Positions 48,784-61,500 of a stretch of 64,000 bases of DNA are shown in pieces. The first letter of the stretch is position 1; the number at the start of each line of letters is the position of its first letter. The stretch comes from Xestospongia muta. Lineage: Eukaryota; Porifera; Demospongiae; Haplosclerida; Petrosiidae. A program made the translations under genes and the position numbers. The notes under the pieces are model-generated. The model ran no database searches. It had not been told where the DNA came from and was given only the letters and a program-made list of their open reading frames with translations. Location of the stretch: NCBI GenBank assembly GCA_963693285.1, contig OY848924.1, positions 1,912,144-1,976,143 of the forward strand, in the 5' to 3' direction.

Positions 48784-49228
48784 AGACACTATATTAGATA
48801 ATTACTCACTGCTGTTAGTAAATAATTATTATACAATTACTGAATGATGTTGTATATTGTTTTCATGAAATATTGTAGTTATATAATTGTGCATTACTTC
48901 ACATTTTATGTTATTGATATAATAATAGTGGATTAATTTGTCATGTACTTTAACAATAAAATAATTAACAAAAACAGCAGCAACCATAACATAACAAACT
49001 AAGTGTCTAGACTCTCTAAGTTTTAAGTATATTCATTATCCAGCTATATTAAGGAAATATATGTAGGGACAAATATAAAAAGTAAAAAAATGTAGAGGAT
49101 TGGAGACTAAGTAGGCGGAGTTAAGCCTGCAGTACATAGAAAGTAAAGACATTTGTCATATACAGTAGATTACTCAATTATAACTTCATTAAAGACTCAT
49201 TTATACAAATATTAATTATCTAATATAA
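48784..49228. other. Gap holding the left breakpoint of the gene 3 copy
   Basis: From about 49,097 rightward the sequence matches the gene 1 locus from about 20,695. To the left it does not. Nothing coding was seen between the phospholipase stop and the breakpoint. Confidence 0.6.
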
Positions 49229-49560
49229 TTATTGTGTTGTATGATAAAATGTCTCACTTTCTAGTTGACTTTTCATTTTTGTACCAATGTCCTTTAACTC
49301 CTGGTACTGCTTTAAAAGGAAATCACAAAGAGCTTTTAAAAAATCAACTCCTTTTTCTTGAACCTGTTGTTGTAGCTCAGTAACTACTTTATTTGCTTTG
49401 TCATAATCATCACCACTCATACTTTCTATATCTTTCTTAAAACTTAATGATATCAACTTAGCAGAAAAGAGCCGGTTAACAATAAACAACGGTTTAACTT
49501 CAATGGCTTCACAAATATCAGCAAAATATTTCAGAAATATTTCTGATGGATCAATAGTGT
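49229..49560 (-). CDS. Gene 3 CARD-like last exon
   Basis: Very similar to 20847-21149 (YDKANKVVTELQQQVQEKGV; DFLKALCDFLL). The GTGAGA donor is still present, but the downstream exons were not copied, so the likely end is the stop at 49,229, 10 codons past the donor. Confidence 0.6.
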
Positions 49561-52500
49561 CTATAAAATGTAACAATAAAAGGAAATATAACTGAATTAA
49601 AGAACGGTTAGTAAACAATGTAGAAGAGAAGTAGTTAATTAATATATCTTAATTTCTCATGATCTCAGTAATCAAATACAACTCTAAGTAGTCTATTTAA
49701 ATTCCTCATGTTATAATGTTAGAAACATAACATGTAAATAATTAATTTTAGCTAAAAGAATAACTGCTTAGTTGCCATTACCTGAATTAAAGTTACCACT
49801 GTGCTTACGTTTACAAGAGCCTGGATTGGTTTCTATAGAAACAAACAACATAAATATCATAACTCCAAATACAAGTATAAAAGTGAGTTAAAATGATGTA
49901 TAAAATTATCTGTAAATGTAGATATTATAATTTAACAAGTGTGTGTGTGACACTTAAAATATATCTACCTAATTGATCATCATCTGTGTTATCACATTGT
50001 TTGAGCTTCTTTGATGTTGAAGGGGAAATAGATCTCTTACGCTTAGCAGGAGCTGAGTATAGATAAAATCATGTTTATGTAACACTATGACGTTATAATG
50101 AAAACAACCTATTTAGTAAAATTAGCTATATTTCATAAAATGTGGTAATTGTTGATAGGACATGAATTAAAAATGGCATGATTATAATATATCCCTTACT
50201 ATAATATATAGGTACTATTTCTAGACCACACCCCAAAATATTTTAAAAACCTAAAGTGTACATTCTGCTAAACCTCCACTTGATTTTGTCACTAATTAAT
50301 TAACTTTCATATACCAAAGTCAGATGGAAGTTACATCTTCCTTCCTCTATTGTGTAGCTATGGGCACCTCATGTTAGTATGTAGGAATATATATACTGTC
50401 GTGTTCTATGACAGTTAAAGATGATATGATATTAGTGATTTTGTAACATGTGCAAGAATTAATATATCTTAATTTCTCATGATCTCAGTAATCAAATACA
50501 ACTATAAGTAGTCTTTTTATCAACATATATAAACTTCTTATGTCAACTATAACAATCTAGACTATAAAATAACTCTATACAAACACAATCATCACATACA
50601 TTATATGTAGTGTTTATTATTTAGGTGTCTTATATTACCTTGTTGTGTAGTATCACTAGGGAGAGTATCTGCTTTGTATTCACTTGATAGTTCATTAGTA
50701 GAATGTTGCTATTAGATACAGGATATAAGTGATAATATATGAGGTGTAAAGTATTGTAGTATTACAATACACAAGATTGATGATGTAACTATTGTTTATA
50801 TTATTGATAAGACTGGAGGTGAGGAATTACAATGTAATTGTTAGTAGTAATTATTGTCACATAGTGAAACTATCAATCTATCTATGTCAAACTTAGGAAT
50901 GCTTCTAAGAACCTACAACCACAAAGAATGCTTTATGGGTGTGGCTACATATAGTGATAAACTGTTCAGTTGCTAGTCACAGGCTCAGACACACACTTGC
51001 TTAATGTGAAAAACTACTTTTTGTATTATCTGGAGCAATCACTGAGATCTGCCATCTTGCCTGTGAATATACCAGATGCTCTTTCTCACATTAAACTATT
51101 AAGTGTCTGGACAAAATACTATACAGTTGACAAAATACAAGTGATTTGCTTAGCAAGAATAGCTCCTGTTTACCAAATGAAGGTATTATGTTAATAGCTA
51201 CTCACTGTCATAAAGGAATATCCTCTTAATATCTTAAAAAATTGGATTTGTTAGTAACTACAATTAATACAATCTACTATATAAGAGGATAAATCATACC
51301 TGATGTTCCATTGATAAGTCCTCAGAAATAGAGCCTTCAGTTGAATCAGGAGCACTTGATTCCTTAGGACATTCTATAGAGTATTGAGTAGAACAAAGTG
51401 ACAATTATATGTTAATAGTTACATTACTTTTTAATATAATAGTTATATAACATGTACATTAAAGTATATATAATATGTGGACAGTTAGAAAATATAATAC
51501 ATTCAATATTTATTAGGAGGTATCTGTTCTTTCAAACTGTATGTGTACAATGATGAAATGAACTACTTTTACCAATTATAGTAATAATAAACTTACCACT
51601 AACAGTGTTACTCTCCTCAGTAATAGACTCACTAACACTTTCATCCACACCTATATTGTGAAGGATATATAGTAATTTAATTAGTCTTTGATAATCATGT
51701 TAACAATATCTTACCAGTAGTGGTCAATAGCTCCAAGATATCATCATCACAAATGTCACTACTTCCCTTTGTCGTGGCTATATAAATAATATCATAAAAT
51801 AACTATGATGATTACTAGTTTACAAAGACAATGATAAGTAAAGTATCATTATTAAGAAATTTCGAATTCTCTTACTAGCTACCACACAAAATTGTATTTT
51901 CTATTGCACTTTTAAGTGAAGGCACAAATACATAATTTAACAAAAGTACAATTATCTTGCATTACTGGGAATATTATATAAGTACTCACATTCTAAAAAC
52001 TTCTCTATTTCCATCACAACAAATTTATTTTGGATAGGTGGACTTCCTATCACTTCTAAGATGGTATTCCAAGTAACAGGTTTAGTCATTCTCTCCATCC
52101 AAAGTTGTAGTACTTTGGAAAATTTGACATCATCATGATGGTTGGAAGTATTCAAAGAGTCAAGGTCTCCACTTTCAATTCCAAGACATTCACCAATAGT
52201 GTACCACCTGTTACGAATCCTACACAATAGCTTTAGGAGGTCGTCTTTCTTTGGAGGTTCTTCTAATGAATTAAAGATAGAAAAATATCAAAAAAGAAAA
52301 TATAAAAACATAAGACAGTCTATATAATGTTCTTAGATATATACATAAACATGAAAATCAAACCTTTTAGAGTTGAAATATTTCTAGATTGGAGGCGATC
52401 TTTTGAGATTTTTATAATCTCATCTTGTGTTAAACATGGACTTGAGAGAACCTTAAATTCAATAAAATATATCACTTGAAATAATGAGTACAAGGACAAT

Positions 52501-55500
52501 GTATTAATTTAGTAATTGATTGTGTTCACATATAAAGACGTATAGCCTCATATATCATATAATAATGAAGACACATATTAGGTTTAATATACTACTGTAA
52601 CTTACCAAAGGATTTTGTCCAGTAAAAAAGCTGTACTCATTGAGATGACTGGTGACAGCAGAATAGGTGCTACCTTTGGATGTATTATAAGATGACATTA
52701 TACTGGGAGCAAATTCTTGTATGTGTTGAAGAAATCTCTCTGGAATTATTTGATTGGTTTTACTAGTGGAGAATAAGGCATGGATGACTGCTGGTGCAAG
52801 GGAGATGTATGGCTCATGTGGACCAATGCTTTTAACATTGACTGGACTGTCTTGAACTTCATTATGGTCAAATATTTCCTCATTAACTAACATTCCTCGA
52901 GTTACATCATTTACTCTGTAGAGTATTCGTTCAGAAATGGCCTTACCACGGACGTCAGCTAATGATCCACAAGAGATAATGTACTCGTCGATTTTACATG
53001 GACAAAACTGCTTTTGAAGAGACAGAACCAGTTTTATAACAGAGCAACAAATTTTTTGACTTTCAACTCCTTTGTCATTGGAAACAAATACAGTGACACA
53101 TCTGTTATGATCTGTCACTTCCACTACTACATCATTGATATGTTTCCAATGTATACCATTCTTCCAAACTGTACAACGACGATTCAATTGCTGCGTAGGA
53201 GATTTTTTGTCTAATTTACCAGCTTTAAGGTGACGAGGAAGGGAATATAGATATGCCAATCGAAGCAAAAGAACGTGAAGAAAGCGAACAGAGAGAAATT
53301 GAAATGGATTAGGACAATACAAGCACCAACCAAATCCACTTTTGAAATGCTCCTTTAAATCTGAAGGAGGCTCTGTGGTGATGAGAGCTGGAAAAAAAAG
53401 AACATCAACATTAGAAACATCATCTGATGAAGACAGGTTGGTAGTAATAGCATTCAGTGTGTCTAGATCGATAATATCATGACAAAATTCCATACCTTTC
53501 AAGAAATCAATAAGCATACTTGTATCATATGTTGGAAAGAGCTCTTGTAAAACAGAAACATGGACAATACCAGTGTTACTAGAGGTTGGTATAGGAAGAC
53601 GCTTGATGTTCTGATTAAAAAGAACACCATTAACTTCAGCAAGGAGGCTTGATTTATTGATTACAATCCAACTATTAGACACTATTTCTTTTCTCAGAAA
53701 CAGAACAAGACCTTTGTCACTGAGAATTGACAAGTAGTTAACCAAAACCATTTCATCTGAAGGGAGGGATGCATCATCAAGAGCTTTTAGATTTTCAATA
53801 AGCTCATTAATGCTAATAGCTACTTTCTGTAGCTTTTGAAGGTACGCATAATGCACATGGCAATAATAACTAATGCTATCAGACTTATCAAGAACAGCCT
53901 TACAACTTTCACGAAGGTGAACAATGAATTCAAGAAAACCTTTCCCACCTGGGCAATGACACTCCATGGCAACAAAACCTCTATACTCTTGTTTACGGAT
54001 GGCGTCTTTAACAACATAATTGACATGCAACTTGAATTCATCGTAACTGTTGGTAAATTGATCAGCATAGCTTCCAACGACAATTACTTGAGAAGGTTTA
54101 GTTAAATTAGCGCAAACATTTTCGATAAAGTTAAACCAGTAATACAACTGATTCTCAAAGTAGTCAAAACCTTTGGTCGAATCTATCACTACTGTAAAAA
54201 CTGCAGGAGTTCTCAACATAAGATTCTCCAGCACAGCTGCATGACTACTATAATATTCTTGATGACCAGCAAAATCATAAAGAATAATATTGCCAACTTC
54301 ATGACTACGAACATTATGATAGTTAATACCGGCAGTTTCCAATTGCACACCTTCAACACATTGAGAAGGGTTGTAGTGATAATCAGCAGGTTTATCAGCA
54401 CGATATATAATGCATTGGGCTAATGAACTCTTTCCAGCTGACATGTTTCCACAAAAAAATACTTTTCTATACGAATCAACTGGATAGTCTTGACGAATTT
54501 TCTCAAATGGCTCAAACTTCTTCAATATTTCAAATCTGTTTGGATCATCCAGTTGGACTTCTTCTAGTGGTCTATTCTGATAATTATTACGAGTAAATGG
54601 ATCGACTTTTCCAGTGTGAAGTAGATATGAAATCACATCTAATTTACTGTTTGCACAAGCAAGATGTAATGGAGAGTCCCCATTCTGTAAAGAATAAAGA
54701 AATACAATTATATTTATTATTAATACAATCTATATTATATATGTATGACAGATAAATAATGTTATATAATCTCCTAATAAAGTAACAATAAAAATTTCAC
54801 AAACAATTTTGTCATTTGAATGTTAATTTTACCTTCAAAAATTGATATTATAAAGTCAATAACATGTTATATTGGAAAGAAACACAATACACATTGATAA
54901 ATATATCAGTGTAGTTACAAACATAGAAACAAGGACAAATCCTATAATTTGAAACCAGTGCATTAGTCTGTGCTTGCTTCCTGTATGCCTATTGTTTAAT
55001 TAAAGTGGTAATATTTAAAAGATCATAAGTTATGTAATGATTTAACTTGCTACACCTACACAACATGCCCAAATGACAGTCATGTAGTTGGTTATTTTGA
55101 AATCCTTTGCAAATGGCAGTTCACTGAGGCTCTGTTCTTTTGCTAAGCTATATATTTTGTAGACTTAGATTTTATAACACTTACTAAAATCTTTACTAAA
55201 CCAAAATGTACAAGTAGAAAGAGGAAACTTGAGGAAACCCATCAACCAAGTCACTTAAATGTGCAAGTTATTGATGGCATGATAACAAATTATTACTTTT
55301 CAAATAGGCATAGACACAAAAATCTTAGCAGAACAAGATAAGTAAAATTGCCATAACTTGAAAATGAAGCATTCTTAGGAAAATGTCCATATTAAAAATG
55401 TAGATAATTACATATTGTAGACACAATGTTTTGAGAGTGATACTCTACCATATAATTGGTGGTACATTTGAAACAGACAAACATAATAACAGACAGACTG

Positions 55501-58500
55501 ACAAAGTAATGTAACCTTTGCCCACACAGTGAGTTGTGAGGGTCAATAAGAGGTACATCTCATATTGTGAATATTGTTAGTAATAATCTCTAATAATATT
55601 AATAATTGTGTCTCTGTATTTAAAAACACAAATAAACATAGCTCATCTGTTTATAATTTATATACTTTAAAATATCAATAGTATTATATCATGTCATCTG
55701 TTTCTATAGAAACCAATCAAGACTCTCGTAAATGTAAGCATGGTAGTAATTTTAATTCAGGCAATGACAGCAAATTAGTTGATTTTTAGTTAAAATTAAT
55801 TATTTACATGTTATGTTTCTAACATTATACATGAGGACCTTATTTTCAATTGATAACACATACAATGCTATATAATTATCTTAAATATGAACAAATATTT
55901 TATCAATTGTCTATCTACTTTAGAAAGTAAATGAAACTAATGTGTTCATAACAAAGTATTAGAGAATACATGCTGTGTTTGATTTCTATGTATCTAATAT
56001 TTAACTTATTTTAATATTTGAAGTAAAGACAGTCTGGGTATGAGGCAGGTTGGTATCAATTTTAAATATCATATTAAAATGTCATACTTCAAAGGGACTA
56101 ATTCATGAATAACTGTAACACAACTTACATCGTCTGTAGCATTTATGTCAGCTTGTCCCACTTCAATTAATAACTTTAGGGCATCAACATGACCCTCCTC
56201 TGCTGCATTATGTGCTGGTGATTTTCCATACTATATAACAGAAAAGAAATATTTGTTTAATTATAAAAATCACACTAATTATAGTTATTGTATTATCAAT
56301 AATAGACAGTCTTGGTATGAGACAGGTTGGTATAAATTTTAAATATCACATTAAAATGTTATACTTCAAAGGAAAAAATTCATAAGTAACTGTAACACAA
56401 CTTACATCATCTCTAGCATTTATGTCAGCTTGTCCCATTTCAATTAATAACTTTAGGACATCAACATGACCCTCCTCTGCTGCATAATGTGCTGCTGTTT
56501 TTCCATACTATATAACGGAAACGAAAAATTTGTTTAATTATCAAAATCACACTAATTATAGTTATTGTGTTATCAATAATAGACAGTCTTGGTATGAGAC
56601 AGGTTGTTATAAATTTTAAATATCACATTAAAATGTTATACTTCAAAGGAACTAATTCGTAAGTAACTGTAACATAACTTACTTTATTTGTAGCATTTAT
56701 GTCAGCTTGTCCATTTTGAATTAATAATTTTAGGGCATTAATATGACCCTCCTCTGCTGCACAATGTGCTGGTGTTTTTCCATACTATATGACAGAAAAG
56801 AAAAATTTCTGTAATTATAAAAATCACACTAATTATAGTTATTGTATTATCAATAATAGACAGTCTTGGTATGAGACAGGTTGGTATAAATTTTAAATAT
56901 CACATTAAAATGTCATACTTCAAAGGGACTAATTCACGAATAACTGTAACATAACTTACTTTATCTGTAGCATTTATGTCAGCTTGTCCCACTTCAATTA
57001 ATAACTTTAGGGCATCAAAATGACCACCCTCTGCTGCATTATGTGCTGGTGTTTGTCTATACTATATAACAGAAAAGAAAAATTTGTTTCATTATAAAAA
57101 TCACACTAATTATAGTTATTGTATTATTAGTAATAGACAGTCTTGGTATGAGACAGGTTGGTATAAATTTTAAATATCACATTAAAATGTTATACTTCAA
57201 AGGAACTAATTCATAAGTAACTGTAACATAACTTACTTTATTTGTAGCATTTATGTCAGCTTGTCCCATTTCAATTAATAATTTTAGGGCATCAACATGA
57301 CCACCCTCTGCTGCATAATGTGCTGTGTTTTTCTATACAAATATAACAGAAAAGAAAAATTTGTTTCATTATAAAAATCACACTAATTATAGTTATTGTA
57401 TTATTAGTAATAGACAGTCTTGGTATGAGACAGGTTGGTATAAATTTTAAATATCACATTAAAATGTTATACTTCAAAGGAACTAATTCATAAGTAACTA
57501 TAACATAACTTACTTTATTTGTAGCATTTATGTCAGCTTGTCCCATTTCAATTAATAATTTTAGGGCATCAACATGACCCTCCTCTGCTGCATTATGTGC
57601 TGGTGATTTTCCATACTATATAACAGAAAAGAAAAATTTGTTTAATTATAAAAATCACACTAATTATAGTTATTGTATTATCAGTATAAGAGACTCTTGG
57701 TATGAAACAGGTTGGTATAAATTTTAAATATCACATTAAAATGTTATACTTCAAAGGAACTAATTCATAAGTACCTGTAACACAACTTACATCGTCTGTA
57801 GCATTTATGTCAGCTTGTCCCACTTCAATTAATAACTTTAGGACATCAACATGACCACTCTCTGCCGCATAATGTGCTGGTGTTTTTCCATACTATATAA
57901 CAGAAAAGAAAAATTTGTTTAATTACAAAAATCACACTAATTATAGTTATTGTGTTATCAGTAATAGACAGTCTTGGTATGAGACAGCTTGTTATAAATT
58001 TTAAATATCACATTAAAATGTTATACTTCAAAGGAACTAATTCATAAGTAACTGTAACATAACTTACTTTATTTGTAGCATTTATGTCAGCTTTTCCCAT
58101 TTCAATTAATAACTTTAGGACATCAACATGACCCTCCTGTGCTGTATAGTGTGTTGGTGTTTGTCCATACTAGAAAACAGTAAAGAAAAATTTCTTTAAT
58201 TATAAAAATCACACTAATTATAGTTATTATCTTATCATATCCAATCTGATTAATGATTGTAATTAACCACATATGGATTAAGGGTTTAGGGTTTGGGCTT
58301 TTGCTGCAAGTCTAGTAACAGTATAAAAGTACAGTGTAATGTTAATGATACAATGTCTACAATCATCAGAACAGTTTGACACAAATGGCACATCATACTA
58401 GTGGGACCTCTGTGAATACCAAGATGTCCCCAACTATATGTACTACTATCATAACAGACCACACCTACTGATACCTGACACTGACTATCTTTGTTAATCC

Positions 58501-61500
58501 TTTACTAACAAAAATTTGAACAACAGGTCAATGTAGAAATTACTAACAGCCACACCCATAACATTCTATATCTATTAAATAGTGATAGAAACAAGGACAA
58601 AATCCTATAATTTGAAACCAGTGCATTCAGATGTGCTGGTGTTTTTCCATACTATATAACAGAAAAGAAAAATTTGTTTAATTATAAAAATCACACTAAT
58701 TATAGTTCTTATATTTTCATATCCAATCTTATCAATGATTGTAACTACCCACATATACATCACACTTAATATAAACTATAAACAGTAGATAAAATATATG
58801 ACATGACCAAATGGGACTGATGTAGTTCATTATTGTGTGATGTTTCACAAGTGGCAGTTCACAGAGACTCTGTCCTTTCACTAAGCTGTATATTTAGTAG
58901 ACTCGTATTTTATAACACTTATTAAATCTTCACTAAACCAAAATGTACAAGTAGATAGAAGAGGAAACTTAAGGAAAATCATCAACTAAGTCCCTTAAAT
59001 GTGCAAGTAGTCATCATATAATAATAGAGAAGTATGGCTCACTACTAGATGTTTTTCCTATGCTCAAGGGTTTAGGCTTTTGGCTGCAAGTCTAGTAACA
59101 GTATAAAAGTTTAATAAATGTTAATGATACAATGCCTACAATCATCAGAACAGTTTGATACAAATGGCAAAACATATTAGTAGGAGCTCTGTGAATACCA
59201 AGATGTTTCTAACTATATGTACTACTATTATAACAGGCCACACCTACTGATACCCGACACTGACTATCTTTGTTAACCCTTCATCTGCGTTATTCAATTA
59301 TTGCTCGTTATGGGCGTGGTGCGGGACAAAAATTGCTTAAGTCAACTATTTGCTGGTCTTACCATTTTAAGGCGTTTTGCGGTTTCTATTTATAGTAGAA
59401 GTCTAAAAATAACTTGATGACTCCTTTGTGGTTAGCCACGAGGCACTGTGGGAAGAAGTGAGTTAGTGAGAGATTTGGAGTCTGTCAATGCTGGTACCTT
59501 TGTCTACGTATAAACGGTAACTTTATAACTGACTGGTTCCTTAGAAGTAGTCTTCCTTTGCCCTATATTCCTCTTTGATAGCTCATTTTTGGGATGAAAA
59601 GAAGAGGTATCCTCGAAGCTATTTTTAACTTGGCTGTGCGTGAGTAAACATGGTACGTGACATGAAGAGTTTATAGTAAGCTATGAAAAATGTCATCAAT
59701 CCAGAAAATATGTCAGTGAGAAGATCTGTATTGATTTGAGGTTAGTTTGTTTTTGTATTTCGTTACTTAGCGTACCTGTCCTTAGATGTTTAAAATATAC
59801 TATTGGTTCTACCATTGAATACCATTAGTTGAAACACTAGTATCAGCAGAATTAATAGGAGGAGTTGGAGAAGTGGTGGTACCAGAAGATGAGAAAATTG
59901 TACTAGTTTCTTCATCAAAAAAACAATCATCATTCTTTTTTTCTTATTTCAATCTATAAAACCATCAAAATCATCGCTAAAGTTGCTATTTATGTATTCT
60001 CCATCATCTGTAGCAATACTTCAGGAACATTAGAACTAAGAAAACGAACCATTTCAAAAGAAAAATCAATCAAAAAACGTGGATGTTTTCATAACAAATC
60101 GGGTGCTTAAAAGAGCCTTCCGCATTTTACAATGAATTGGGTGGGGCTCCGTATGGAGCCTTCCGCAAATGAAGGGTTAATCTTTTACTAACAAAACTTT
60201 GAACAACAGGTCAACATAGAAATTACTAACAGCCACACCCATAACATTCTATATGTATTAAATACTGATTTATATCTAGTAATATGTAGTATTCTCTACA
60301 AACAATATACACTGACCTCATCACAAATGTTGGGATCTGCATTGGAGTTTAACAATAGTTGTACGATATCATAGTAACCTCCTTCTGACGCTAAATGTAG
60401 AGCTGTTTTCTGATCCTAGAGGAAGTACACAAGTATTAATTTTATTGTTGACATGCTCAGGTTGAATTACTGATAAAAAGAGTAAATTAAATTCATTTGT
60501 TGCTAACTACATTGGCAGTTGTTACTTGTAGTTAAATTTCATTCACTACTTTCAATACTCACATATATCTATAGAATAATGTATAAAAACATACATATAT
60601 ATTGTATACAAACACAATCCGAAACATCTTATAACTGTCTAGTATGTTAAGTGTGCTAGTGAAAAATATAATAACTACAACTATCACAGATATATTTATT
60701 AGATTATAAAGGTTTAGTGATAAGAAACAACTGGTAGTGTTATATTAATACAACTTTTAAGTATAACAATTGTAACACCTGCTCTGAAAGATATGAGTAA
60801 TTTATTTTTGGATCATGGCTATCATTATTATTAACTACATGATATGTAGGGCTTGTTTCTTTATTATTATGTAATGTATTTTTAAATTATAACTCATAAG
60901 ATATAAATTTGATCATGTAATTCCTACAGACTTTCTTGTTTAGATTTGTATACAATATATCATTACACAGGACATGAAAACATAATAGGTAATAAATGTT
61001 AAACTAATATGTGGATATGCAGGGTTTCCTCACACAGTCATATGCTAGATGTAATAACAAAAGTGACTTTGATCTCTATCTTTACTCTGTTCCTGATAAA
61101 CTTTATTATTTGTAACATAATTTCTATATACTTAGGTTCTAACTTTGTCTTTGATCTTATTTACCTTCACACTGCTCTAGACATCGTATACACATCTTTT
61201 AGTAGTTTTAAATATGTCTACGTTATCTTTAATAATAATAACCACAACATTTTCTAACTACAACTCTTAGTAATAACAAGATAACAGCAAGTTTGTACTA
61301 TTTTTACAAATCTACTGGTACCTCTGTGAATACCAGGATTCCTTTAAGGATTACCTACTATATTGTTAGTCCTCAGACTAAGTAGACTACAAAGATTAAG
61401 TCCATAGAATTTAATAATAGAAATGTTCATGTCATTTGTGGGCTAACATTCACTGACCATGAATATTATTTACCAAAGACAAGATTATAGGCTGGTTCAC

